44,947 nt of DNA from Chromatiales bacterium (GTDB lineage Bacteria; Pseudomonadota; Gammaproteobacteria; SpSt-1174), in the NCBI GenBank assembly GCA_014762505.1, contig JABURS010000029.1, positions 124,178 through 169,124 of the forward strand, given 5' to 3'. The notes below the pieces were generated by a model. It had not been told where the DNA came from and made no database searches. It saw only the letters and a program-made list of their open reading frames with translations. The position numbers and the translations under genes were made by a program. Shown piece after piece: positions 19,556-29,885 of the stretch. Every line of letters begins with the position of its first letter. The first letter of the stretch is position 1.

Positions 19556-19787
19556 CCCCGTTATCTCGCCGAGCATCGCAGCGGAAGACGGACAGGCCCG
19601 AAGGGTTGCGCGCAGGACGCGCGCAATTCCGCAGTCGGGCCAGGGACGGCCCGTCTGCGGAACCCCGTCTGGAGCGAGAAGCGCAGGATTAATCGGCTGG
19701 ACTGCCGATTAACACAGCCGAAGGCTGCCGCGAAGCGGCGAGGCACACGGACGTGCCGAGTGAAACCCGAAGGGCGAGATAGTGGGG
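19556..19787. ncRNA. Candidate multi-hairpin structured RNA/repeat element with GGA(C) loops
   Basis: Outer arms CCCCGTTATCTCGCC and GGCGAGATAGTGGGG pair over all 15 positions if two G-U wobbles are allowed. Inside are hairpins at 19606-19626 (8 bp, loop AGGAC), 19627-19662 (8+6 bp with one T/T mismatch, loop AGGGAC), 19689-19712 (9 bp, loop TGGACT) and 19742-19757 (5 bp, loop ACGGAC). GAA-triloop hairpins are at 19715-19727 and 19727-19739. CCCGAAGGG occurs near both ends. GGA in hairpin loops is the hallmark of CsrA/RsmA targets, but transcription and strand are unknown. It may equally be an interspersed DNA repeat. Confidence 0.5.
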
Positions 19788-19802
19788 CGCCCTTTCTTTT
19801 GC

Positions 19803-19836
19803 GTCGCTTTTCTTTGGGCGAGCAAAGAAAAGCGAC
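19803..19836. repeat. 14-bp-arm hairpin of the TTTTCTTTG type
   Basis: GTCGCTTTTCTTTG and CAAAGAAAAGCGAC are perfect inverted arms around GGCGAG. Similar TTTTCTTTG/CAAAGAAAA hairpins recur in intergenic regions of many proteobacteria. It could act as a bidirectional terminator between bioF and radC. Confidence 0.7.
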
Positions 19837-19916
19837 TCGTCCGCGCGCGGCACAGATGGAAAAGAACTCAAAAGGTAAACGCGGACGAAACCACCCCGGG
19901 CCCACACATCGAGCAC

Positions 19917-20588
19917 CTACAACAACCCCCGCTCCGCAAACGACACCACCTCCTCCCCCACCACGAAGTGATCCAGCACGCGGATGTCGACGAGGCCGAG
20001 GGCGTCCCGCAAGCGCTCGGTGATGCGCCGGTCGGCCTGTGACGGTTCGGCCACGCCGGAGGGGTGGTTGTGGGCGAAGATGAGGGCGGCGGCCCGGTGC
20101 TCGAGGGCGCGGGTCACCACCTCCCGCGGATGCACGCTGGCCCCGTCGATGGTGCCACGGAACAGCTCCTCGAAGGCCAGCACGCGGTGCTGGTTGTCGA
20201 GGAAGAGACAGGCGAAGACCTCGTAGGGATAGTCGCGCATGCGCGCGGAGAGGTAACGGCGCGTGTCCTCCGGTCCGCCCAGGGCCTCGCCGCGCCGCAG
20301 CTGCTCGAAGAGGTGGCGGCGCGCCATCTCCAGCACCGCCCGCAGCTGCACGTACTTGGCCCGCCCCAGCCCCCGGGCGGCGCAGAAGGCCCGCTCGTCG
20401 GCATTGAGCAGGGGGCGCAGGCCGCCGAAGGTCTCGATGAGGTCGCGGGCGAGATCCACGGCCGTCTTCCCCCGCACCCCGGTGCGCAGGAAGATGGCCA
20501 GCAGCTCGGCATCGGAAAGGGCCTCGGCCCCGCGGTGAATGAGTTTTTCGCGCGGCCGCTCGTCGACCGGCCAGTCGGTGATGGGCAT
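19917..20588 (-). CDS. radC: RadC family JAB-domain protein
   Basis: A 223-aa protein with an N-terminal helix-hairpin-helix region ([20 protein letters not shown]) and a C-terminal JAB/MPN+ domain with an intact metal site, [16 protein letters not shown] (HxH...D). Despite the name, its role in repair is uncertain. The ATG at 20588 matches the usual [16 protein letters not shown] start and follows GGGAG; a longer frame upstream to 20669 has no family support. It is divergent from coaBC. Confidence 0.93.
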   Translation of the reverse strand: MPITDWPVDERPREKLIHRGAEALSDAELLAIFLRTGVRGKTAVDLARDLIETFGGLRPLLNADERAFCAARGLGRAKYVQLRAVLEMARRHLFEQLRRGEALGGPEDTRRYLSARMRDYPYEVFACLFLDNQHRVLAFEELFRGTIDGASVHPREVVTRALEHRAAALIFAHNHPSGVAEPSQADRRITERLRDALGLVDIRVLDHFVVGEEVVSFAERGLL

Positions 20589-20626
20589 TCCTTTGTCTCC
20601 CGCATCCGCGTCCCTGGGAAAGACCG

Positions 20627-20656
20627 AGGATAGGGGATTTGTCCGTCGTTCGACAA
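20627..20656 (-). promoter_or_regulatory. Candidate radC promoter
   Basis: On the minus strand, TTGTCG (20656-20651), 18 bp, TATCCT (20632-20627), each 4/6 to consensus. Predicted start lies about 30 nt before the radC ATG. Confidence 0.45.
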
Positions 20657-20784
20657 TCTCTGGCGCCACAGCGGAAAATCGAATCCCCCAAACCTCTGTG
20701 GCTAGACCACCTCTACAACCACCCGCTGACCACGGACGACGGGCGTCGATTCACCGCCCCGATGGCACGGCGGACACCACCCTC

Positions 20785-20793
20785 TGGTAAACT
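20785..20793 (+). promoter_or_regulatory. Extended -10 upstream of coaBC
   Basis: TGGTAAACT is an extended -10 (TGn-TAAACT) without a good -35. The predicted start falls at about 20800, directly before the ATG at 20801, suggesting a leaderless coaBC mRNA. No ribosome-binding site precedes the ATG. Confidence 0.4.
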
Positions 20794-20800
20794 CCGCAAT

Positions 20801-22033
20801 ATGAAGCGCCTCACCAACAAACACATCCTGCTCGGCGTCACCGGTGGCATCGCCGCTTACAAGGCCGCCGAGCTCACCCGCCGCCTGCGCCAGGCGGGGG
20901 CGGAGGTGCGCGTGGCGATGACCGCGGCGGCGCAGGGCTTCGTCACGCCGCTGACCTTCCAGGCCCTGTCCGGACACCCGGTGCATACCGACCTGATGGA
21001 CCCCGAGGCCGAGGCGGCCATGGGGCATATCGAACTGGCGCGCTGGGCCGATGCCGTCCTGATCGCGCCCTGCACCGCCGATTTCATGGCCAGGCTCGTC
21101 CAGGGCGAGGCCGACGACCTCCTCGCCACCCTGTGCCTGGCCACCCGCGCGCCGCTGGCACTGGCCCCGGCCATGAATCCGCAGATGTGGGCCCACCCGG
21201 CCACCCAGGCCAACCGCGAGGCGCTCGCCACCCGTGGCGTGACACTGCTCGGGCCGGCCGCGGGCGAGATGGCCTGCGGCGAGACCGGCGAGGGGCGCAT
21301 GCTGGAGCCGGAGGCCCTCCTCGCGGGCCTCGCGGGGCTGTTCGAGACCGGCCGGCTCGCCGGGCGCCGGGTGGTGGTGACGGCGGGGCCCACCCGCGAG
21401 CCCATCGATCCCGTGCGTTACATCAGCAACCGCAGCTCCGGGCGCATGGGCTTTGCCGTGGCCGAGGCGGCTGCCGAGGCCGGGGCCGAGGTGGTGCTGG
21501 TCGCCGGCCCCGTGGCACTGGAAACCCCGGCACGGGTCGAGCGCATCGACGTGGAGACGGCGGCGCAGATGCAGGCCGCCGTGATGGCCGCCATTCCGGG
21601 AGCCGACGTGTTCATCGGCGCGGCGGCCGTGGCCGATTACCGCGTGGATGCGGTCGCCGGGCAGAAGATCAAGAAGACCGGCGAGCACCTCGCCCTCGAG
21701 CTCGTGCGCAACCCCGACATCCTGGCCGGCGTCGCGGCCCTGGCGTCGCGCCCCTTCGTGGTGGGCTTTGCCGCCGAGACCGAGCAGCTGCTCGCCCACG
21801 CGCGCGACAAGCTCGTGCGCAAGGGCCTCGACCTGATCGCCGCCAATGCCGTCGGGGAGGGGCTCGGCTTCGACACCGAGGACAATGCCCTCGAACTCCT
21901 CTGGGCCGACGGCCAGCACTCGCTGCCCCGGGCGAGCAAGACGCAGCTTGCACGCGAGCTGGTGGCCGTGATCGCCGATCGCCTGGACGCGACACCGGGC
22001 AGGGTCGTCCCGCTGCGCCATGTCTCGCCCTGA
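20801..22033 (+). CDS. coaBC: Bifunctional phosphopantothenoylcysteine decarboxylase/synthetase
   Basis: Makes 4'-phosphopantetheine from 4'-phosphopantothenate in two steps of CoA synthesis. The 410-aa protein has the N-terminal FMN-dependent CoaC domain (GVTGGIAAYKAAEL; APAMNPQMW; catalytic Cys in GEMACGETGEGRM) and the C-terminal CoaB domain (TAGPTREPIDPVRYISNRSSGRMG; GAAAVADYRV). The start at 20801 matches the family; the frame is open upstream to 20639 but that part resembles nothing. It is followed by dut and algC, as in many gammaproteobacteria. Confidence 0.96.
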   Translation: MKRLTNKHILLGVTGGIAAYKAAELTRRLRQAGAEVRVAMTAAAQGFVTPLTFQALSGHPVHTDLMDPEAEAAMGHIELARWADAVLIAPCTADFMARLVQGEADDLLATLCLATRAPLALAPAMNPQMWAHPATQANREALATRGVTLLGPAAGEMACGETGEGRMLEPEALLAGLAGLFETGRLAGRRVVVTAGPTREPIDPVRYISNRSSGRMGFAVAEAAAEAGAEVVLVAGPVALETPARVERIDVETAAQMQAAVMAAIPGADVFIGAAAVADYRVDAVAGQKIKKTGEHLALELVRNPDILAGVAALASRPFVVGFAAETEQLLAHARDKLVRKGLDLIAANAVGEGLGFDTEDNALELLWADGQHSLPRASKTQLARELVAVIADRLDATPGRVVPLRHVSP

Positions 22034-22099
22034 GCGGACTGGATTTTCACCCTTGCCGGGGCAACAATGGCCACCCCGCCCATCCCACGAAAGACCCGC

Positions 22100-22555
22100 A
22101 TGCACAAGGTAGAAGTCAAGATCCTGGATCCCCGCATCGGCAGCGAATTCCCCCTGCCCGCCTATGCCACCCCCGGCTCGGCCGGCATGGACCTGCGCGC
22201 CTGCCTCGATGAGGCCATCACCCTCGAGCCGGGCGACACCCACCTCGTACCCACCGGCATCGCCATCCACATCGGCGACCCGGGCCTGGCGGCGACGATC
22301 CTGCCGCGCTCCGGGCTGGGTCACAAGCACGGCATCGTGCTCGGCAACCTGGTCGGCCTGATCGACTCGGACTACCAGGGCCAGCTCTTCGTCTCCTGCT
22401 GGAACCGCGGCCGCGAGGCCTTCAGCCTGGCCCCCGGCGAGCGCCTCGCCCAGCTCGTGTTCGTACCGGTCGTGCAGGCGCAGCTCGAGGTCGTGGACGA
22501 ATTCCACGAGAGCGAGCGCGGCGAAGGCGGCTTCGGCTCCTCGGGCCGCCACTGA
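22100..22555 (+). CDS. dut: dUTP diphosphatase
   Basis: Hydrolyses dUTP to dUMP, preventing uracil incorporation into DNA. The five trimeric dUTPase motifs are visible: [31 protein letters not shown] with a nearby catalytic Asp, [10 protein letters not shown], and the Gly-rich C-terminal [11 protein letters not shown]. The ATG at 22100 gives 151 aa beginning [14 protein letters not shown], matching the E. coli start; an in-frame ATG at 22067 would add 11 unmatched residues. Confidence 0.96.
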   Translation: MHKVEVKILDPRIGSEFPLPAYATPGSAGMDLRACLDEAITLEPGDTHLVPTGIAIHIGDPGLAATILPRSGLGHKHGIVLGNLVGLIDSDYQGQLFVSCWNRGREAFSLAPGERLAQLVFVPVVQAQLEVVDEFHESERGEGGFGSSGRH

Positions 22556-22563
22556 CAGGCCTG

Positions 22564-24893
<2,330 letters not shown>

Positions 24894-24901
24894 GCCGCGC
24901 A

Positions 24902-24930
24902 GACGGCGGGGCCTAGCGGGGCCCGCCGTC
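24902..24930. terminator. Shared terminator hairpin of argB and the DUF4124 gene
   Basis: GACGGCGGG and CCCGCCGTC form a 9-bp stem between convergent argB and the DUF4124 gene; the right arm lies in the last codons of the latter. No T-tract is visible. Confidence 0.6.
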
Positions 24931-25542
24931 CGCCTCTTCGGCCTTCAGCACCTTGAACCGCTCGATGTCGGCGGCGAATTTCTCCGCGAGCTCGGTGTGC
25001 TCGGCACGGCGCTCCTGCAGGAACTTCTCGTTGTCGAGCAGCGACTGACGGGCCGTGTCGTAGTTTTCCTGCAGCTGCGGCGGCACCGGGTTGCCCTGCT
25101 TCTCGATGGCCTCGACCCGCTGCTTGAGCTGGTTCTGCTCGCGACGCAGGCGTTCGAGCTTGCTCTCGGTGATCGCGATCTGCGCCTCGATCTGGGCCAG
25201 GCGGTCGTCGCGCGCCATCTCGATCTCCTCCACAGTGGTGAAGGTCTGCAGCAGCACACGATCCTTGCGTTTCTCTTCGTCCAGACGTGCTTGCTCGGCC
25301 GCGGCCGCCTCGCGCTGACGCGCCTCCTCGGCCTTCTGGGCCGGGGTCTTGGCCGCCGGATACATGTTCACCCGCCGGCCCTGGTCGTCCAGCACCTCGC
25401 GTTCACGCTGGATCGCCTCGGGCGGCAGCTTGTCGCTGTAGTGCACGGTGCCGTCCTCGTCCACCCAGCGATACAGCGCCGACCAGGCATTACCCGAGAC
25501 CAGTGTCCCGGCAATGACCAGCGCGATTGCCGTGTGGCGCAT
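24913..25542 (-). CDS. Secreted DUF4124 coiled-coil protein
   Basis: 209 aa. A signal peptide (MRHTAIALVIAGTLVSGNAWS) is followed by a DUF4124 motif (ALYRWVDEDGTVHYSDKLPP) and then a long charged coiled-coil region (about 65-205) rich in Glu, Gln, Arg and Lys. DUF4124 proteins are common periplasmic proteins of unknown role. The ATG at 25542 has AGGAG 9 nt upstream; an in-frame ATG at 25566 is an alternative. It is divergent from the TSUP permease gene. Confidence 0.85.
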   Translation of the reverse strand: MRHTAIALVIAGTLVSGNAWSALYRWVDEDGTVHYSDKLPPEAIQREREVLDDQGRRVNMYPAAKTPAQKAEEARQREAAAAEQARLDEEKRKDRVLLQTFTTVEEIEMARDDRLAQIEAQIAITESKLERLRREQNQLKQRVEAIEKQGNPVPPQLQENYDTARQSLLDNEKFLQERRAEHTELAEKFAADIERFKVLKAEEADGGPR

Positions 25543-25627
25543 CACCCGTACTCTCCTGACGTTCATTGCACTCCGCCTTGTTATAGAGCAGATTAGGCGG
25601 CCCCACCATTCATCCCGGGGCCACATC

Positions 25628-26383
25628 TTGGATCTCGTCCAGCAATTCTGGCTGTTTGTCATCGCGCTCGTCGCAAACCTGTTTTCCGCCTTCTCGGGCG
25701 GGGGCGCGGGCCTCGTCCAGCTGCCGGCACTGATCTTTCTCGGCCTGCCGTTTCCCGTCGCCCTGGCCACCCACAAGGTCGCGAGCGTGGCCCTCGGCCT
25801 TGGCGCCACCCTGCGTCACCGGCGCGAGGGGGGCATCGACTGGCGCTTCGCCGGTTTCATCCTGATCTGCGGCCTGCCCGGGGTGGTGCTCGGGGCCAGC
25901 ATCATCCTCTCGGTACCGGACCGCGCGGCCGAGATCGCCCTGGGCATCCTCACCAGTGCGCTCGGCATCTATTCCATCCTGCGCCCCAGTCTAGGGCAGG
26001 AGGCCCGCCGAAAGCACCGCGACCGGCGGGGTTTTCTGATAGGCGGTAGCGTTCTGTTCCTGATTGGCGCGCTCAACGGCTCGCTCACCTCGGGCACCGG
26101 GCTGTTCGTCACGCTCTGGCTGATCGGCTGGTTCGGGCTGGATTACCGTGCCGCCGTCACCTACACGCTGATCCTGGTGGGGCTGTTCTGGAACGGGATG
26201 GGGGCACTCACGCTCGGCCTGCTCGGCGAGATCGCCTGGGACTGGCTGCCGGCCCTGCTGCTGGGTTCGCTGCTGGGGGGCTACCTCGGCGCGCACCTGG
26301 CCATCAAGAAGGGCAACCGCTGGATCAAGCGCGGCTTCGAGGTCGTGACGCTCGCGGTGGGCGCCAAGCTCATCATCGGCTGA
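25628..26383 (+). CDS. TSUP-family (TauE/SafE) membrane permease
   Basis: About 251 aa with 7-8 predicted membrane segments. The hallmark N-terminal repeat FSAFSGGGAGLVQLPALIFLGLP...ALATHKVASV identifies the TSUP (DUF81) family, whose members move sulfite, sulfoacetate or other small anions; substrate cannot be told here. No ATG lies near the family's usual start. TTG at 25628 gives a normal length, while ATG at 25514 would overlap the divergent DUF4124 gene, so the start is uncertain. Confidence 0.87.
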   Translation: MDLVQQFWLFVIALVANLFSAFSGGGAGLVQLPALIFLGLPFPVALATHKVASVALGLGATLRHRREGGIDWRFAGFILICGLPGVVLGASIILSVPDRAAEIALGILTSALGIYSILRPSLGQEARRKHRDRRGFLIGGSVLFLIGALNGSLTSGTGLFVTLWLIGWFGLDYRAAVTYTLILVGLFWNGMGALTLGLLGEIAWDWLPALLLGSLLGGYLGAHLAIKKGNRWIKRGFEVVTLAVGAKLIIG

Positions 26384-26410
26384 CAGAGCCTGCCATCCGG
26401 TCCGGTGCGC

Positions 26411-26483
26411 GGCGGCCACAGGCCGCCCTGTGCCCGGGGAAGGACCGTTGCCGACGTATTTGATAGGGCGGGCCATGCCCGCC
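26411..26483. repeat. Two GC-rich hairpins between the TSUP gene and pyrE
   Basis: GGCGGCC-ACA-GGCCGCC (26411-26427) and GGCGGGC-CAT-GCCCGCC (26467-26483) are perfect 7-bp inverted repeats in the 26384-26544 gap between convergent genes. The second, preceded by GATA, resembles the GGGCGGGC/GCCCGCCC intergenic repeats common in proteobacteria; either may act as a terminator. Confidence 0.55.
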
Positions 26484-26544
26484 ACACGGCACCAGGCGAT
26501 AGCGGAGCGACGGACGCCCTGCCCGCCGATCCGCGACCGCCCGC

Positions 26545-27189
26545 TCAGACGCCGTACTCGGCGCGGTAGGCCTCCACCCGGTCCACGAACCCGGCCAGTT
26601 CGCCCGGCTGGTCCTTGATGAACGCCAGCAGGTCGGACAGGTCCACGATGCTCGCCACCGACAGACCGTAGTCGCGCTCCACCTCCTGGATGGCCGACAG
26701 TTCGCCGCGGCCACGTTCCTGGCGGTTGAGCGAGATCAGCACGCCGGCGGGCGTGGCGCCCGCCGCCTGGATGATGTCCACCGATTCACGGATCGCGGTG
26801 CCGGCGGTGATCACGTCGTCGACGATGAGCACGCGGCCTGCCAGCGGCGCACCGACGAGGTTGCCGCCCTCACCGTGATCCTTGGCCTCCTTGCGGTTGA
26901 AGCAGTATGGCACGTCGCGGCCGTGGTGGTCGGCCAGCGCGATGGCGGTGGCCGCCGCCAGCGGAATGCCCTTGTAGGCCGGACCGAAGAGCATGTCGAA
27001 CCCGATGCCGGCATCGACGATGGCCTGCGCGTAGTAGCGCCCGAGGCGAGCCAGTGCCCCGCCCGTGTTGAACAGCCCGGCGTTGAAGAAATAGGGGCTG
27101 GTGCGCCCGGACTTCAGGGTGAATTCGCCGAAGCGCAACACGCCCTGACCGATGGCGAAACCGAGAAATTCTTTTTGGTAGTCTTTCAT
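26545..27189 (-). CDS. pyrE: Orotate phosphoribosyltransferase
   Basis: Forms OMP from orotate and PRPP in pyrimidine synthesis. The 214-aa protein has the conserved N-terminus FIGQ-type segment [34 protein letters not shown], the [13 protein letters not shown] flexible loop, and the PRPP motif [13 protein letters not shown]. Length and order match the E. coli-type enzyme. It is divergent from xth, a conserved arrangement. Confidence 0.97.
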   Translation of the reverse strand: MKDYQKEFLGFAIGQGVLRFGEFTLKSGRTSPYFFNAGLFNTGGALARLGRYYAQAIVDAGIGFDMLFGPAYKGIPLAAATAIALADHHGRDVPYCFNRKEAKDHGEGGNLVGAPLAGRVLIVDDVITAGTAIRESVDIIQAAGATPAGVLISLNRQERGRGELSAIQEVERDYGLSVASIVDLSDLLAFIKDQPGELAGFVDRVEAYRAEYGV

Positions 27190-27264
27190 CTTGACGGCCC
27201 GTTGCTGGCATGGATCGAAGGGCCGCCATTGTAGCAGCTCGCCCGACGCCGGACAGGCCGGCTT

Positions 27265-27293
27265 TTGACAGTCCCGGCGGGCGCCGATACAGT
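27265..27293 (+). promoter_or_regulatory. xth: Sigma70 promoter of xth
   Basis: A perfect -35 TTGACA (27265-27270), 17-bp spacer, and TACAGT (27288-27293, 4/6). The predicted start is near 27300, about 24 nt before the xth ATG. Confidence 0.7.
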
Positions 27294-27323
27294 CCCGGCT
27301 TTGCCAACCACCGCCGGAACGCC

Positions 27324-28097
27324 ATGCGCATCATCTCCGTCAACACCAACGGCATCCGCGCCGCCGCGCGCCAGGGCTTCTTCGACTGGCTGCCCGGGCA
27401 GGACGCGGACGTGGTCTGCATCCAGGAGACCAAGGCCCAGGAACACCAGCTCGGCGACGAGGCCTTCTGGCCGCAGGGCTACTACTGCTATTACGTCGAT
27501 GCGGTGAAGAAGGGCTACAGCGGCGTGGCACTGTACGCGCGCCGCGAGCCCGACGAGGTCATCACCGCCATGGGTGCGCCCGAGTTCGACGACGAGGGGC
27601 GCTTCATCGAGGCGCGCTTCGGCAAGCTCTCGGTCTGCTCGCTGTACGCCCCCTCCGGCTCCTCCGGCGACCACCGCCAGGAGTCCAAGGAACGCTTCAT
27701 GGCCTACTTCATGGACTACCTCAAGGGCCTGCGGCGCAAGCGCCGCGAGTACGTGATCTGCGGCGACTGGAACATCGCCCACAAGGAGATCGACCTCAAG
27801 AACTGGAAGGGCAACCAGAAGAACTCCGGCTTCCTGCCGCACGAGCGGGCCTGGATGGACGAGCTCTTCGGCCGCGCCGGCTTCGTCGATGCCTTCCGCG
27901 TGGTCAACCAGGAGGCAGAGCAGTACACCTGGTGGTCCAACCGCGGCCAGGCCTGGGCGAAGAACGTCGGCTGGCGCATCGACTACCAGGTCATCACCCC
28001 CGGCCTGCAGGACAAGGTGCAGTCGGCATCGATCTACAAGGACGAGCGCTTCTCCGACCACGCCCCGCTGATCATGGACTACGACTGGACGATCTGA
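27324..28097 (+). CDS. xth: Exodeoxyribonuclease III
   Basis: Exonuclease/AP-endonuclease of base-excision repair. The 257-aa EEP-fold protein has [11 protein letters not shown], the metal-binding Glu in [19 protein letters not shown], the catalytic [14 protein letters not shown], and the C-terminal [11 protein letters not shown] (catalytic Asp-His). The N-terminus [22 protein letters not shown] matches the ExoA-type enzymes. The ATG at 27324 starts the conserved fold; upstream residues in the same frame cover the promoter. Confidence 0.96.
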   Translation: MRIISVNTNGIRAAARQGFFDWLPGQDADVVCIQETKAQEHQLGDEAFWPQGYYCYYVDAVKKGYSGVALYARREPDEVITAMGAPEFDDEGRFIEARFGKLSVCSLYAPSGSSGDHRQESKERFMAYFMDYLKGLRRKRREYVICGDWNIAHKEIDLKNWKGNQKNSGFLPHERAWMDELFGRAGFVDAFRVVNQEAEQYTWWSNRGQAWAKNVGWRIDYQVITPGLQDKVQSASIYKDERFSDHAPLIMDYDWTI

Positions 28098-28119
28098 GGC
28101 GGCCTGCCTACGGTCACCC

Positions 28120-29838
28120 TCAGCGCGTGAGCTTGAGGCCCACCCGCGTGATGACCTCGCCCTCCATCTCGCGCACCACCAGCTCGAGGTTGCCCAGCGG
28201 CACGCGGTCGCCGACCACGGGCCGGCGCTTGAAGGCCTGGGCGAGATAATCGGCGAGGGTGGTGGCCCGCGCCCCGTCCGCCACGTCCACGCCGTAGACG
28301 GCAGCCACGTCGCCCAGCGTGGCGCCCGCATCGAGCACGAACTCCCCGAAGAAGCGCGATTCGCGCAGGTGCTCCGGCACCTTCGCCGTGGCCAGCAGGC
28401 GGTCCAGGGCCTCCACGTCGTCGCCGCGGGCGAGTAGCAGCAGCTGGTCGCCCACCGCGAGCCGCTCGGCCTCGCAGCCCGACACCACCCTGTCGCCGCG
28501 GATCAGGCCGGCCACGCTGGTCCCCGGCGGCAGCGACAGGCCGGCTGGTGTCTCCCCCAGGGCCGGGCTGTCCTCGGTCAGCATGTAGACCACCATCTCG
28601 TAATCGATCTGGCCGGGCAGGTCGAGCTCCAGGCGCCGGTGCCAGCCCGGGGTGGCCGGCACCTCCAGCCCGAGCCAGCGGGCCACGGGGGCCAGCGTCC
28701 AGCCCTGCAGCACCAGCGAGACCAGCACCACGAAGAAGGCCACATCGAAATAGCGCTGGGCGTTGGGCAAGTCGGCCAGCAGCGGGAACAGGGCGAGGAT
28801 GATCGGCACCGCCCCGCGCAGCCCCACCCAGCCGACGAACAGCTGCTCCTTGAGCGGAAAGCCGAAGGGGGCCAGGGAGATGAACACGGCCAGCGGGCGG
28901 GCGATGAAGATCAGCGCCAGCGCCACCGCCAGGGCCGGCAGGGCCACCGAGAGCAGTGCGCTGGGCGTCACCAGCAGGCCCAGCATGAGGAACATCGCGA
29001 TCTGCACCAGCCAGGCGATGCCGTCGTGAAAGCGCTGGATGCCGAGGTTGGCCTGCAGCGGCCGGTTGCCCAGCACCAGCCCCGCCACGTACACGGCGAG
29101 AAAGCCGCTGCCGCCCAGATTCAGCGTGAAGGAGAAGATCACCAGGGCGCCGGCCAGCGCCAGCAGGGGATAGAGGCTGGTGGCCAGGGGCAGGCGGTTG
29201 ATGACATAGACCAGCAGGCGCCCGCCGCCGTAGCCGAACACCAGGCCCAGCCCCATCTGCTGCACCAGCATCACCAGCACCCCGGCGTCCAGCCCGGTGG
29301 CCCCTGCAGCCAGCAGCTCGACCAGGGCCACGGTGAGGAAGATCGCCATCGGATCGTTGGCCCCGGACTCGATCTCCAGGGTGGCGCTGACACGCTCCTT
29401 GAGGCGCAGGCCCTGGGCGTGCAGCAGCCCGAACACGGCCGCCGCATCGGTGGAGCCGACGATGGCGCCCACCAGCAGGCCCTGCAGCCAGTTGAGGTCG
29501 AACACCAGGGTCGCCACCAGCCCGGTGACGCCGGCGGTGATCAGCACCCCCAGGGTGGCGAGGCTCAGTGCCGGGCGCAGGCCGACGCGAAAGCTCGCCG
29601 CCCGCGTGCCCAGGCCGCCGTCGAAGAGGATGATGGCCAGCGCCACCGAGCCGATGAGATAGGCGGCCTGGTAGTTGTCGAAGCGGATCGCGCCCGGCCC
29701 CTCCTCGCCGGCCAGCATCCCCAGGGCGAGGAACACCAGCAGCAGCGGCATGCCGACCCGGCGCGAGGGCACGCTGACGAGGATGCTGATGAGCAGCAGC
29801 CCGGCGGCGACGAGGATCAGCTGGTTGACGGCATCCAT
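28120..29838 (-). CDS. Potassium/proton antiporter, NhaP2/CvrA type
   Basis: A 572-aa CPA1 antiporter. About twelve membrane segments occupy residues 1-390, with IVGSTDAAAVFGLL and the cation-site ESGANDPMAIFLT. A cytoplasmic TrkA_C-like domain (about 405-480) and a CorC_HlyC-like C-terminal domain (about 490-570) complete the NhaP2/CvrA architecture. Family members exchange K+ or Na+ for H+ and help with low osmolarity or pH; ion preference here is unknown. It is divergent from the AmpG-type gene across only 47 bp. Confidence 0.92.
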   Translation of the reverse strand: MDAVNQLILVAAGLLLISILVSVPSRRVGMPLLLVFLALGMLAGEEGPGAIRFDNYQAAYLIGSVALAIILFDGGLGTRAASFRVGLRPALSLATLGVLITAGVTGLVATLVFDLNWLQGLLVGAIVGSTDAAAVFGLLHAQGLRLKERVSATLEIESGANDPMAIFLTVALVELLAAGATGLDAGVLVMLVQQMGLGLVFGYGGGRLLVYVINRLPLATSLYPLLALAGALVIFSFTLNLGGSGFLAVYVAGLVLGNRPLQANLGIQRFHDGIAWLVQIAMFLMLGLLVTPSALLSVALPALAVALALIFIARPLAVFISLAPFGFPLKEQLFVGWVGLRGAVPIILALFPLLADLPNAQRYFDVAFFVVLVSLVLQGWTLAPVARWLGLEVPATPGWHRRLELDLPGQIDYEMVVYMLTEDSPALGETPAGLSLPPGTSVAGLIRGDRVVSGCEAERLAVGDQLLLLARGDDVEALDRLLATAKVPEHLRESRFFGEFVLDAGATLGDVAAVYGVDVADGARATTLADYLAQAFKRRPVVGDRVPLGNLELVVREMEGEVITRVGLKLTR

Positions 29839-29865
29839 TCGGGGGCTCGGCAGTGGGCGGGGTTC

Positions 29866-29874
29866 TGGTAAGCT
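29866..29874 (+). promoter_or_regulatory. Extended -10 upstream of the AmpG-type gene
   Basis: TGGTAAGCT (TGn-TAAGCT) ends 11 bp before the ATG at 29886, so the mRNA would have a leader of about 5 nt. No Shine-Dalgarno site is visible, as for coaBC. Confidence 0.3.
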
Positions 29875-29885
29875 TGCCGATCATT

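Larger units (their letters stand above)
19503..19916. repeat. Gene-free composite repeat region between bioF and radC
   Basis: A 414-bp stretch with no credible coding sequence but dense inverted repeats. It contains a 15-bp closing stem (19556-19570 with 19773-19787) enclosing several hairpins; a 14-bp-arm hairpin (19803-19836); and a 9-bp inverted repeat (19837-19845 with 19880-19888). Base composition and the string of perfect stems resemble mobile intergenic repeats or structured RNA rather than simple terminators. Confidence 0.75.

Noticed and set aside
19760..20042. Short open frames in the bioF-radC gap
   Set aside because: They run through hairpins and into radC; such frames recur wherever TTTTCTTTG repeats occur and have no coding signature.
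20702..22552. Minus-strand open frame (616 codons) opposite coaBC and dut
   Set aside because: Shadow of conserved plus-strand genes; composition is Gly/His/Ala-rich with no motifs.
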